The position numbers and the translations under genes are program-made. A stretch of DNA of 64,000 bases from Nectonema munidae (lineage: Eukaryota; Nematomorpha; Nectonematoida; Nectonematidae): the NCBI GenBank assembly GCA_030549495.1, contig JAUIRK010000093.1, positions 124,001 through 188,000 of the forward strand. The letters run 5' to 3'. Below the pieces are notes generated by a model that searched no databases, was not told where the DNA came from, and worked only from the letters and a program-made list of their open reading frames with translations. Every line of letters begins with the position of its first letter. Position 1 is the first letter of the stretch. Positions 13,001 through 23,288 of the stretch are shown here, piece by piece.

Positions 13001-16000
13001 ATTATTTATGTTTGTGATTTTATGTTCTTAGACTTAAATAATTATATGAAAAGTGATTAAACTACTATTTTTGTATATTATGATTCTTTACAAAATGTAA
13101 AAAATACAAGCGTTACCAAATGACCTTATATGGGTTAGCTACTTCAATGTTGGCTTTGCTGCTTATAAAAACTTGAAAATATCAAATAAGCTATCTCATT
13201 TTATGCCTCCTATTATTTTGAAATTATTCTGAGAACAGGCAGTTTCATTTTAAAATAGTGAAAATTGCTTTAATAGTTTATTTTGTCTCTTTTCCCCCTT
13301 ATGTTAATTATGTAGCAAATTTTTCAATTTTGAGTAAAAAGTAGTTTTCATTGACCAGGAACTGATGTAACGCTTATGTCAAACTATGAACAAATTGGTA
13401 TCGATGCGGAATCGAATCCAGAGGCTTCCATGCTGAGTCCAACCAACCTGCCATGCCACCCATAGAGTATGCTGTAGGGGATACGTCAAATTAGTTTTCA
13501 AAAAACTTAAGTTATGATGTAAAATTTTTTAGTTTTTGTTGAAGCTCTATAATTTTTTCTGATAGACTTTTTTTCCTTAAAATTTATTATAAAAGCCAAA
13601 TCATTGCAAAATGTTAAAAGTTATTTTACTTTTTGTAGATTTTTGTAGCTTGCACCAATTTAGCTTTTAAACTATTTTTGAATGATGCTATGAAAAATGA
13701 AGTAATGCAATCTTAATTTATTGTTTGATTTTTGTTTGCACAATTTTATCTTTATTTTATACCCTTTTTTAAGAGTCTAACTAACTTACACTTATTCTTA
13801 TAAACAAAAATTCAAATACAAAGTTTTCTAACTTTAGTTCTGTTTTACATTTTTTCATTTTTTAGGAAGAAGGAACAACTGAAAATTAATGAATGATTTT
13901 TTTCATTCAATAAAATTTCCAATGTTTTTATTGTTGTTAATTGATATCTTTACCCCCTTTCTACACATAATTTGGAGATGGTGCGCACCTATTTGAAGTG
14001 AGAAAGAAGGAGCTATATATAAGTCCTCATTCAATGTTGACTTTAAGCTTAATAGGGCGGGGGTTAAAGTTTACATTAAGCTTAATTAAGAATGAAATAG
14101 AATAGACAAGAGAGGAGTAGGAATTCAGAAAAATTTGTTGTCTTTTTTGGAAAACGCTTGAAAGTCCGCCCCTCCAATAATTTCACGGATGTGCGCCCTG
14201 AATCAATCACATTTTTTTCATATAAACATCGCAGCGTGTCTAGTAGACTCTTTTCCTTTAGATACATTCACTCATAAAACTATCCAACATTCAGTTATTT
14301 GTTTTCAGTTGTTTTCTCTATCAAACAAATATCCTTTCATCAATTCCTATAATGTGCCTGATAAACTACTTCATTTTCAAATGAAAAGCCTATTCGCCCC
14401 CAACAATTTTTGTTTTTTTTTAACTAGTGTATATGCGATATACAAATTTAATTTAAATATTTTCGCTGGAAAGTTTTTAAATTTCATCAATTTTGTAAAA
14501 AAATATAAAGTAGTCTTATAAATTTACGTATGCGCTGAATACACTCTATTTAAAAGGATTGCTTGAATATTTGTTCTCCAGTGGTATTTCCAGACCAGTA
14601 ATTTTGAAAATTGCAACAACAAAAAATTCCGCCCCACCCAATAATTTTCAGGATGTGCTTTTAGGCCCTGTCTTGAGGCCTATATTCCTAGAAAGCACGC
14701 AGGAAAAATTTTAAAGTTGTCTACATTCTTTCTTCACAACATAGAAATTTCTTATGATGCCTACAAGCCTGAATCTTTACTGGAATAAAACAAGTATAAA
14801 AGTGGAGTTGATGTAGCCAACAGAATGATGAAGCTATATAGAAGCTAAAAGCCATGCAGAAGATGGACAAGAGCAGCCTTTTCTAATTATTTAGCTATGG
14901 GCTGTTTTAATTCTTTTGTTATTGCTAAATCCAACTAGCCCAATGATTTTCCTTCAATAAAAAGCAGTGAGGAAAAGTTTTATAAAAAAGTTAACTTTAC
15001 TTTTGAGTGAAGAAACTATGAAGGTGAAAGCCCAAATATCTCAGATCAATTTTAAAACAAGATCATTACCGAACTATTATGGTTTTTATAACAATGAAGT
15101 TCCTAAAACCTCACATGTCAAAGGTTATTGTGTAGTTTGTATGCCAAAAAACAGAACAAGGAAATGTAAAAAGTGTTGCAAAAGTATATGTAAACTACAT
15201 TCAAATTTTGTTTGTAATAATTGTTGCTTATGAGTTTTTTCAAATTAAATAATTTATCTCTATAATTTTTACTGAAATTTGTTTTTACAAATAAGCCAAT
15301 AAAAATATTTTTCCAAGTGTATGAAAACCTTTTTTTGTAAAAAATATTTATGAAAATTATTCTAACGCCATCTATAAATGAAAAATATTATAAATAGGTT
15401 TTTTAGCGATAATTTAAATAAATTTTTTAATATTTATTAATCGATGTTAATAAGCTTTCTTTAAAATTACATTTAATAAAAAAATGTTTGATAATGGGAA
15501 ATTTTTTATTAAATTCTTTACGAATGAATTGCGTGGAGTAAATTGCCATATCTGCGTATAATGATTTTTAACAACCTTTATAATCAAAAAAGAAGATACC
15601 ATTTATGCTGGAAATATATAACAGAACAAAATATACTATTTTGTACAGATGAAGAAGAAAATTTAAAATAAAATTGAAGGAGAGTTAAATCATACCTACC
15701 GAAATATCATGGAGACAACCATTGAAATCGAAGCCACACGACCCAGCGTCATAGTATCTATAACTTTTAATATTTTGAAGGCCAGCATGTCTGAAGATTG
15801 GAATGTGATTGCCCCATGAAGGATTTGGAAGCCAAATTTCTTTCAAGCCGGGAAAAAAATTAATCTAAACGATTAATTGTGTGAAAATGGAAAATTTAGG
15901 ATTAAAGCCAAAAATAACCAAGAAATTAGCACCAACTCTTAGCGACCCTGTACCAGATATGCATTGAGCTGTAACAATCTAAATAATTTTAAATTAAAGT

Positions 16001-18357
16001 ATTAGTATTTGTTTAGAATAACTGTGCTAATTCATCATTGCGTGTTGTGCACACATAACTGAATTAGAAATTAACCTTCGCTGACATTACCAAAAAGACA
16101 GCCTAATGCAAAGTGATAAGAATTACTTTTATTTCGTTTATTTTTGGCAAATAATGCCTTTGTGAATTAAAAATGTCATACATTTTCAAAACGTTCTTAT
16201 TAACAGTTTTCTTATTACAAATTACATATAGGTAGGATATGCTTAAGTTAAGAGTTAGTTGGGCGTATATCAAAATATTTAAGCGCATCTAACCAAATTT
16301 TAGCTCAAAAAATATTGAGTTTATATTTTTTCCCAATTTTCACTTTTTGGAGTTAAAAAATGGAAATTTTATCCCATGAAAACTTTGATCGAATCAAAGC
16401 TTAAAGAGAACTACGGCTAAAAATAAAAACAACCGCCTCATCTATTTTTGCGCAACTCCTGCTCTAAAAGTTGATGTAAAAGAATTTGGAGGTTGATGCA
16501 TAAAATTTAAAAAAAAAAAGGCGCCAAACTTGGTGACTTTGTCAAATATTTTGTTTTTTTTAGATAAATTATATATTCGTGTTCTACATATATAATAATA
16601 TAAATTATTTTAAAAATTTTAAGGATCGCTTGCACACATCTGAATTTGGACATTTTCGATTGGCTAATATTTAGAAAATAATGCATTTGTTTCTACTTTT
16701 TACATTAAATAATAGACTAAATTTTAACACTAATATTTAAATCTTTGAAAAAAAAGTTTTTTTCTATTTCACCTTTTTGACGTTAAATAAATGTTTTACT
16801 TCTTTTTAAGAAAATATTTACAATTAAAAAATTTTTTTCAGATATTTATAAAGCTTTCTTTTCCCTACAATTTAGTTAAAAAAATTTATCATTATTCAAT
16901 TTTCCTTAAGAGAATTAGTCGTAGAGAATACACAAAAATCTTTAACTTAAAACTGATATATTCAATTTTTACAAAACTTTTTTGCCTCATTTTTTCACTA
17001 AAGAATTCTATATTATTTATATTTAAAGATTTATATTTTCACTTTTCTGATTTTTTTTAAAAAACTTATGAAGAAAATGTAAAAAAATTTAAGTTTGAAT
17101 TTTCCAAATTATTTTTTTGCGCCTTTGAATTTGATAAAACGACAAAAAAAAGGAAATTTGACTACGCTAAAAATTAAGAACTCATACGATTTAAAATAAA
17201 TTACATATTTGAAATCAGCGTATCAAACTCTATCAGAATACGTTTTAAAATTTTTAAATTTCCGAATTTTCAACCTGTTTCGGCTGGCTCAAAGTTGTTT
17301 TCACATGTACTCGACAAATATAAGAGTAGTATTATACATTTTTTAGAATCCTCTAATCATTCTATTTAATAATTTCAATGTTTTATTTAATTATTTTGCA
17401 TTGTTTAGAAAAAAAATATTTTTATTAAAAATTTGCTTGAAACGGGGATTTTTTTGAGGGGAATATCAATGATCTTTGAGAGCACCTAAAATCACCGTAG
17501 CTAGAATCCGATCTGTCTCGAGCGAAGCGATAGACAAATGGGAGGACCCAATAATTTTCAGTACCAGTGATCTCTGAGGGAACCTAAAAACACATTACCT
17601 GTACCAATGGTCTTTGTGGGGGACATCAATCATTATTATAGGTACGAATGATTTTTCTAGGGATTTCAATGATTATTAAGGGTACCAATGATCTTGGCGG
17701 GTACCAATCATCTTTGAGGGCATCTTGATACCCAGTACCAATAATCTTGGAAGGGATCTTGATACCCGCTAGCAATGATTTGGAGAGAACCTTGAATCCC
17801 ATGTTCAATGATCTTTGAGGGGACCTAAAATCCAAGTATCAAAGATCTCATATGGGTTAGATTTTAGGGTATTTAGAATCCGTTCTGTCTCAAGAGAAGC
17901 GAGAGACGAATGGGGGAACCCACTTGGGATCAAATTAGTAAATGATAGAAGAGCAAAATTTGGATTAAGTAGGAGGATCTTTTCAAAAAAAAGGAGGAAA
18001 ATACCTCGTCATTTTTTTGAAATTGGTTCTCCTTTCCAAGAGCTAACTCGGCAGATAAACGATTGAATTCGGGCACTCCTGATATGGTTGTATATTCTTT
18101 ATCTAAATTCTTCTGCCTGATCAACTGTTCAGCCTAAATAAAGCAAATGTTCTTTTGTAAATAAATGCTTTTATTTCTTCCAAAGAAACTGAAAACATAC
18201 CTTTAAAACAGATGGAAGTACATAAGGTCTTCCAAAATCATCTCGGTAAGCTCCAGCCCCCAAATTTATTTTATTAGGATTTGGGTCTTTTTTAAAAGCT
18301 TCAGTAATGCCCAAAATTGCATCAGGTGGTCCCATAGCAACTTCTGACCACCATGAA
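4007..18357 (-). CDS. GOT2: Aspartate aminotransferase, mitochondrial (nine exons; first exon not found)
   Basis: This PLP enzyme interconverts aspartate and 2-oxoglutarate with oxaloacetate and glutamate in the mitochondrial matrix (malate-aspartate shuttle). Exons in transcription order: 18201-18357, 18005-18133, 15919-15978, 15700-15864, 10787-10855, 10544-10730, 5894-6059, 5604-5754, 4007-4129. All junctions are GT-AG and all phases agree. Together they encode 401 residues, the length of mature animal mAspAT, from [12 protein letters not shown] to a C-terminal HAMHEVSK and TGA. Visible active-site parts are SGTGSLR (phosphate binding), PSWGNH (ring-stacking Trp), [13 protein letters not shown] (Asp and Tyr), [14 protein letters not shown] (Schiff-base Lys) and KDGRIS (substrate Arg region). 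The 18357 exon starts with one base completing a split codon, so an upstream exon with the targeting peptide is required. Nothing here suggests a pseudogene. Introns range from 54 bp to about 4.8 kb, the large ones filled with repeats. Confidence 0.97.
4335..4540. repeat. 66-bp tandem repeat, 3.1 copies
   Basis: Units start at 4335, 4401 and 4467, with the first eight bases of a fourth at 4533. Each begins TTATCTAACCCTAACCATAC. The copies are nearly identical, so the duplication is recent. The period is 22 codons, so an open frame runs through by chance. It lies in the last GOT2 intron and looks like a minisatellite, not a coding exon. Confidence 0.9.
6270..6293. repeat. (TTG)n microsatellite
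   Basis: Eight uninterrupted TTG triplets in the GOT2 intron between the 5894-6059 and 10544-10730 exons. Confidence 0.95.
6485..6815. repeat. 28-29-bp tandem repeat, interrupted
   Basis: Repeated units read roughly TGTATACTACGATGATTCAT followed by CTCCAACC. Several run near 6535-6615 and more near 6745-6805, separated by about 130 bp of unique sequence. The same arrangement, including the intervening segment, recurs at about 18490-18800 in the GOT2 5' region, so the two loci share a duplicated or transposed block. Confidence 0.8.
6987..7435. repeat. About 161-bp tandem repeat, nearly three copies
   Basis: Units begin TCAAACTTTCTGTTCATATT at 6987, 7149 and 7310 (spacing 162 and 161). Each contains an inner TACCTCATACGATGTTACAA and a run of ATCGAAAAATATTC. 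The last unit stops in GAATCGAAAAATG at about 7433. A single copy of the unit occurs at about 18885-19000, where it runs into the long hairpin. Confidence 0.85.
7450..7990 (-). mobile_element. LINE ORF2 C-terminal fragment
   Basis: Read on the minus strand, the segment gives [13 protein letters not shown], then [16 protein letters not shown], a basic Pro/His-rich stretch (124 open codons at 7483-7857), and finally QLRANK with a YLHK tail. These are the standard motifs after the reverse transcriptase domain of jockey-like non-LTR retrotransposons. A short local duplication of the sequence around ACAAACAATTC lies near 7900. RT and endonuclease domains are absent, as expected of a 5'-truncated copy. 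It lies in a GOT2 intron. Confidence 0.7.
8095..8275 (-). mobile_element. LINE 3' fragment (GRPKMTW...EWRR motif)
   Basis: The minus strand encodes [18 protein letters not shown], then [16 protein letters not shown] and a stop. The GRPxxxW and DRxxWRR pair is the conserved C-terminus of RTE/craniofacial-protein-2-like LINE ORFs. Only this end is present. It is a different LINE from the neighbour at 7450-7990. Confidence 0.65.
8478..8614. mobile_element. hAT-like MITE, right-end fragment
   Basis: Matches the right half of the fuller element at 38566-38871, including GACCCCTAAAGATCTGTTA, CAGGGGTCGATATCGACC and the terminal TTTGCCGACCCCTG. The left half is absent. Confidence 0.7.
9033..9503. 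mobile_element. 471-bp nonautonomous TIR element with 9-bp target duplication
   Basis: Begins AGGGCCGTATAAAGG and ends CCTTGATACGGCCCTG, an inverted pair with few mismatches. GTTGAAATA flanks it on both sides (9024-9032 and 9504-9512). It holds no transposase reading frame and includes a G-run. A 9-bp duplication fits Mutator-like elements; if one flanking base is chance, 8 bp would fit hAT. It lies in a GOT2 intron. Confidence 0.85.
9520..10540. other. AT-rich intron sequence, nothing recognised
   Basis: Part of the 4.5-kb GOT2 intron next to the exon carrying the Schiff-base lysine. I see no repeat terminus, RNA gene or coding remnant. Confidence 0.4.
11540..11960. other. GC-richer patch of unknown origin in a GOT2 intron
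   Basis: Base composition is clearly less AT-rich than its surroundings. The minus strand is open for about 87 codons (11543-11806) and 74 codons (11781-12005) in different frames. Neither translation matches a family I recognise. It ends in a C-run, CCCCCCCTCCCCAATAATTT, which resembles recurrent termini near 14165 and 14627, so it is probably a decayed transposable element. Confidence 0.4.
12388..12582. mobile_element. 195-bp hAT-like MITE with 8-bp target duplication
   Basis: Begins CAGTGGCGTAGCTAGG and ends AACTACGCCACTG. The perfect 8-bp duplication CTTCTCTC lies at 12380-12387 and 12583-12590. The CAGTGG ends and 8-bp duplication are the hAT signature. It is too short to code for anything and looks young because the duplication is intact. 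Confidence 0.9.
12848..13232 (+). repeat. Dispersed repeat R1, copy 1
   Basis: This block matches the reverse complement of 34562-34956. Shared landmarks include TACTTGATCTATTTATGACA, GACAGCTGTCA and CATTTTATGCCTCCTATTAT. The copies differ by scattered changes and small gaps, so they are old. No reading frame or terminal repeats were seen. It is probably a nonautonomous element. Confidence 0.75.
13396..13470 (-). repeat. tRNA-derived SINE head
   Basis: The minus strand gives GGGTGGCATGGCAGGTTGG (A-box region) and, further on, GGATTCGATTCC (B box) at tRNA-like spacing. The acceptor and anticodon arms are not convincing for a functional tRNA, so this reads as a SINE head with a decayed body. 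Confidence 0.55.
13500..14690. other. Mosaic of unclassified repeat scraps
   Basis: AT-rich intron sequence. Two similar C-rich termini, CCGCCCCTCCAATAATTTC near 14168 and CCGCCCCACCCAATAATTTT near 14628, suggest ends of the same MITE family as the patch near 11940. No coding exon is recognised. Confidence 0.4.
14700..15562 (+). pseudogene. piggyBac transposase C-terminal relic with right end
   Basis: Around 14800-14900 an interrupted frame gives [19 protein letters not shown], the third-Asp region of piggyBac transposases, then [15 protein letters not shown]. The following 88-codon frame (14967-15233) ends in a cysteine-rich domain with [21 protein letters not shown] and CNNCC, the zinc-binding tail that recognises the terminal repeats. 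Downstream, GTGGAGTAAATTGCCATAT at 15533-15554 matches the right terminus of the piggyBac at 47.3 kb, so both belong to one family. Several stops interrupt the catalytic part. It lies in a GOT2 intron. Confidence 0.75.
16000..17440. other. Very AT-rich intron sequence
   Basis: Long A and T runs dominate. Open frames here (for example 16791-17060) have a low-complexity Phe/Lys/Leu composition typical of AT-rich DNA. I see no gene or element. Confidence 0.5.
17463..17922. repeat. Degenerate about 40-bp minisatellite flanked by a 49-bp direct repeat
   Basis: Units resemble GTACCAATGATCTTTGAGGG followed by a variable CATCTTGATACCC or ACCTAAAATCC segment, repeated with much drift. A 49-bp unit beginning TAGAATCCGATCTGTCTC sits at 17502-17550 and recurs at 17874-17922. 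Each copy contains a small potential hairpin (GTCTC ... GAGAC). It lies in the GOT2 intron between the 18005 and 15978 exons. Confidence 0.75.
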
Positions 18358-18489
18358 CTAATTTTTAAAATCATAAGTCATGAGATTATAATTCAAATAG
18401 CACACACATTTTTTCAAAGTAATAGCCAAAACTAGGTCCAGAAATAAGTCAATATAGTCAATTTAAAATAAAAAAATATATATTTTATC

Positions 18490-18800
18490 TACGATGATTA
18501 ATCTCCAAACTATATACTGCAATGATTCATTTCCAACATGTATACTACGATGATTCATCTCTAAACTGTATACTACGATGATTCATCTTCAACCTGTATA
18601 CTACGATGGTTTCTATTCCATGTACAAATAACTAGGGAGACAATGTTCAACTTTCTGTTCACATTCTGCTAGATGTAAGATTTGATATACCTCATTCGGG
18701 GAGACGATGCTACATAAGTTATTACCAATATACATTATACCTGTATACTACGTTGGTTCATCTCCAACCTATATACCGCGATAATTCATCTCCAACCTAT
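18490..18800. repeat. Second copy of the 28-29-bp repeat block
   Basis: Same units and same unique spacer as 6485-6815, including GATGTAAGATTTGATATACC and GGGGAGACGATGCTACATAA. It lies upstream of the first recognised GOT2 exon, probably in intron 1. Confidence 0.8.
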
Positions 18801-18962
18801 ATAATATATTTTATCAAATAATCAAAATAAAATTCTGTAATCAAAGAATCGAAAAATATTCTTTAAAAAATCAAAAAATATCAAACTTTCTGTTCATATT
18901 TTGCTACCTCATACGATGTTACAAAAGTTATTACCTATACTTTGCAATTTGCACGATTTTAA

Positions 18963-19214
18963 ATATTATATTTGTCGAATAATCAAAGAATCGAAAAATG
19001 TTCAAATCCAAAAATATTTATTCTTTTTAAATATATCGTTGGCTCCCCTTACTTTTAAAATTGAAAGATAAACCTAGTCTTTAATAATTAATTTTTATCA
19101 AATTATGCACATACGAAACTAAAAGTAAGGGGAGCCAACGATATATTTAAAAATAATAAATATTTTTTGATTTGAACATTTTTCGATTCTTTGATTATTC
19201 GACAAATATAATAT
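18963..19214. repeat. Long hairpin: 94-bp inverted arms around a 64-bp loop
   Basis: Arms at 18963-19056 and 19121-19214 are complementary with only a few mismatches. Both carry ATTTGTCGAATAATCAAAGA and AAATATATCGTTGGCTCCCC. The outer part of the left arm continues the about 161-bp repeat seen at 7.0-7.4 kb. It may be a foldback element or an inverted duplication. Confidence 0.85.
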
Positions 19215-19499
19215 ATTAGATTAAAAAATAAATATTAGAATATAAATTTCATATATTAGATTAAAAAATAAACTCATAGACGCCCTTTTTAGTGTGCAAA
19301 GTTGCAAAAATGCAACATAAAATATTTATCATTTTAGTCCAGGCCTTGTAATTTACAAACCAAAAAAATAAAAAAAAAGAATGAACTTTTTTATTTTATC
19401 TTAAAATTAGTTTATAATGGAGCAAAACTCAGTTTATGAGTAGAAAATTTTTAGGAAGGAAAATTTAAACCAATTACCTTTGGAAAAAATTTGAAATAA

Positions 19500-20720
19500 A
19501 TTCAGTTTATGAATCTTATTGTTTTGTCTTAGATAAGGTTATAGACAGGGGCGCACTCTTTTGCAATATGATGCAAGCTCCTGAGTTTTTAGCGGTATTG
19601 CTGCTTGTAGTGTCGAATGACATGCTTGTTACCTGATTTAGTAAATTCCATTTGGACAAGACTTCTAAAACAGCTGTAGCTTGAGATAACCCAGTACTCT
19701 TTCTAATCAAAGAAACAGCAAGAAGTTTTATTATTCCCAGACCCGAAACAATAACAGCAACGCGGTCTATTTTTCATCTAAAGTCAATGATGGTAACAAC
19801 TTACTATCCCAATGAACTGTGAGAGCCACATCTGGATGGAAAGTTTTAATTATTGATTTGGTGAGGTTTTCACGATTTGATCTTCTGGCTTTTCTAAAGG
19901 ATTCTCTATTAAGTGTGTACTGATCAGGTTCATGTTTGAGAGCCTAGCATTTCTGTCATTGACACCTGTCCTGTCTAAAGCAAATGCTAATTGAAGCGTC
20001 ATAATCTTTTTAATTTTTTCTACGTCATTTCCACTTTTTGAAAGTTTTGATGAGATGGTATCAGAATTCTCATCTTTTTCAGCAGTGAAATCCATATCCA
20101 TTTCATCTAAAGCATCACAGGCAGATTATTCTCTTCTTTCAGCTTCCTTTTCTTTTCTACTTTCTTCAGCTTCTAGTCTTTTCTTTCTACGTTCTTCTAT
20201 ACCTGTAAGCTTTCTATCGATTTTTTCCCACGGATCCTCTCCTCCCTTTTTCTTTTGAGCTTGCAAAAAGTCTCTATCTTCTTCACAATTTATTATTTTG
20301 AAAGCATCTTGATGAGCAACATCAAATTAGTCATCAAGTGTGATCGAGAAATTTTCTTCTTTCTTTTTTTGATTATCAGATTTCCTTTTTGAGCTTTTAC
20401 TAAGATTTTGCCACTGTAAATGAAACTCTCTCAACTTTTTAATAATGTTATAATTTTGCTTAGTTGGCAATCTTGCTTTTCTCCAAATCAGCAGAAGATC
20501 TTAAACAATTATTTTTGCACATTCTGTCAATGTCTTTCGTTCGATTCGATGAAGATGTAAAAGTCTACCCAAAACGATTTTGTTAGATGAAGGCTTACTA
20601 TCAAAAAGCGATTCATATGTATTCTCAACTAACCACATAGTTCTTGTTCTTTTAGTACATGCATTCATTTCTAAGACACTAAAATTAGGACTGAAAAGGT
20701 ATACAAAAATTATCAAATTA
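19500..20720 (-). pseudogene. Decayed gene of a multicopy TE-like family
   Basis: Minus-strand pieces in changing frames form a recognisable order: a charged coiled-coil-like stretch (EERRKKRLEAEESRKEKEAE), MDMDFTAEKDENSD, LQLAFALDRTGVNDRNARLS, LTVHWDGKLLPSLT, then GLSQATAVLEVLSKWNLL and MSFDTTSSNTAKNSGACIIL. I associate the VHWDGKLLP and FDTTxSNTGxxxGAC motifs with a repetitive, transposase-like protein family common in invertebrate genomes, but cannot name a superfamily. Stops and frameshifts show the copy is dead. Confidence 0.55.
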
Positions 20721-23288
20721 AAAAATGCACTGAAATGGTGCTTATATTATATTTATTGAGCTTGCGCAACCTTTAAATTTAAATTTAGAAAGTTTTTCTG
20801 CATGTATGTTTATAAACCTAAAAGAAAAAAAATAAAGGGGTAAGAGAAGGTGTTTATCATTTTTAATTTTTTACTCCATATCCTAGTGCGCCTCTGCGTT
20901 ATAAGACACGTTTTTAAGACATTTTCATATCCCCATATAATAACCTTAATTTATATAAATTTTTTAATTTAAGATAGAATAAAAACGCTAAAAAAATTAC
21001 CTGTATTTTATAAATTGTTTGTAATTTTTTTTTATAATTTTAAGAACCATTTTAAAATTTAAATATGAATGGATTAAAAAAATTAATTAAATTAAATAAA
21101 ATATTTTTAAAATGTCACGTCAGTCTCCATAATCTAAAGAGTTTTTGGTTCAGTTCAAGTATATAAAAAAATTTTATTTCAAGCAGTAACTTTCAATAGA
21201 AATTAAGATAAAATTGTGGAACCAAATATAAAAATTTTAAGAAATAGAGGGAAATGTTTATCAAAAATGCAATTAACATGTGTGCCCTTTTGCTTTCTCA
21301 TTTTTAAAACCTTCAAAATCTGAAAAACATTAAAATAAGTGTACATCTTTATTTTAATTGATAAGTGAAAATAAATAGGTCCTACATGTTTCTTTATAAG
21401 AAAATTACAATATATATTTTTAACGTAAGATTAGGATTTTAGACATTTATCTTCAACCTTAAATTCTTATGTAAATTTCCAAAAATAACTCTTATTAGGC
21501 TGGTCTGAGGAACATAAGTTGATAGCTCTTGAGCAATTTCATTAAATATATATGTGAAGCAATGGTACATTTAGTTATACTTAATGTGAGGATGTTGAAA
21601 TTTATAGTTCAATTTTATAAGCATGTTTTTTTAATTATTAGGTTCGTAATCAATTGCTCATTAAATATTTAATAACGCAAAGCCTCACATATTCAATTTT
21701 ATAGCACATTATATCATGCACAAGACATAAATATATATTATTCGTATAAGCATGTTCTTTGAATTTGCAAATACACTATAGAATTAGATAATTAATATAA
21801 GATGTATTTCACCTATTTGGACAACAAAATTGATCTTTGAAGGAAATATGTAAACTTAATTATTGAATTTTTATGGTCAAAATGGGATAATGAATAAAAG
21901 AGCTCATACACAAAATATAAATAAAAGTTTAATGCAATCAATCCTTGACAAATGTTAAAAGACTGAAAATCTTCTTTTCTTGATTACAAGAGAAATTGTA
22001 ACATTTTATTTGTTAATAAAGAGATATGTTCTTATTTTTATAAAATTAAGGAAAAAATTATTATAAACAAATCAATTTATAAAACAAAGACAAAAAACCT
22101 ACTTGTATTATTAATCAAATTTTGAAATTTTCTGTAAATTTTGGGGTCTACGTATACTCCGGTATGTGTTCATAAATATTAGAGAAATAAAAATCCAATG
22201 AATTGAATTTATATATAAATCACGAAATTAAAAAAAATCTTCTAAATTTAAACTAAAAATAAACGCCTCTATCAGCCTAAAAGGTGCAATTAATGGCGAT
22301 TTTCTACGTGTAAATTATTAGCAGTTAAAGTTGAGATCATCCCTTTTTAAAAAAGTTCACGTTTTAGCCTGATCCTTATGGGTGTATAAGTATATTTAAA
22401 CACAAACATTAGATAAAACAAAATTATAATTTTCTACATAAACATACACGTATCCATATATATATATTGTCGCCATTTCCTCACCAGTGGTTCCCAAACT
22501 ATTTTTAGGTAACCCCAATGTTATTTCTCAAAATATGATGGCAACTCCACTAATTTACTTACATATATTTTATTAAAACTATATATGATTAGTTGGATAT
22601 AAAAGTAACAGACAACAATTATAATGAATTTATAGGTAAGAGATGTACTTTAAAGTAGTGAAAGACAAAATTACTATCATTAAATTTAATTATATATTTT
22701 AATACTTGACATTAATTAAAAAACCACTTCTGGAATAATATTCTGTCACATTAAAAAACAAGCTAAGTAACAAATAAAATAATATTGTAAGTCTACTCAC
22801 AAGAAAAACACGTCTTTTAATGATATAAAAAAGATAAAATTGAAAAAATTAAAACTATTGGTGGAGCACATCTCTTTTTCACCCTCTTAAATCACAATCA
22901 AAAGGGGTTGTAAGTTAAAATTTATTCCATAGAATAGAGGGGTTACAAATTAAAAGTTTTCGTTAAATTGGAAAAAATAGAAATTGGATCGAAGATATTG
23001 TCTTCTTTGATTTATTTGCTGTATAAGTCAAGCTTTGAGTACTTAATCATGGTTTTAAAAATAACCCTCCACTCACACATCAAACAAAAAAAACCTACTT
23101 TTAATTTAAATCAAAATTTGATTTTTTCCTTAAATTTGGGGGTCAACTTATACACCGAATCTACTTATAAATCTGTATATTATACGGTATTTAATTTTCT
23201 TTGAGATTTTTTGCATAATTATAATTTTTTTACTTCTAATTGATCGAAATATATAATGGTTCTTATATGAATTTCATTATATGCTCAC
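20721..23288. other. Divergent spacer upstream of PPP1R8
   Basis: AT-rich sequence between the TE relic and the PPP1R8 start. It should contain the PPP1R8 promoter and could hold the missing first GOT2 exon on the minus strand. I could not find a convincing targeting-peptide exon or a TATA/initiator pair. Confidence 0.4.

Noticed and set aside
16791-17060. 89-codon plus-strand frame
   Set aside because: Phe/Lys/Leu-dominated low-complexity translation of AT-rich intron DNA.
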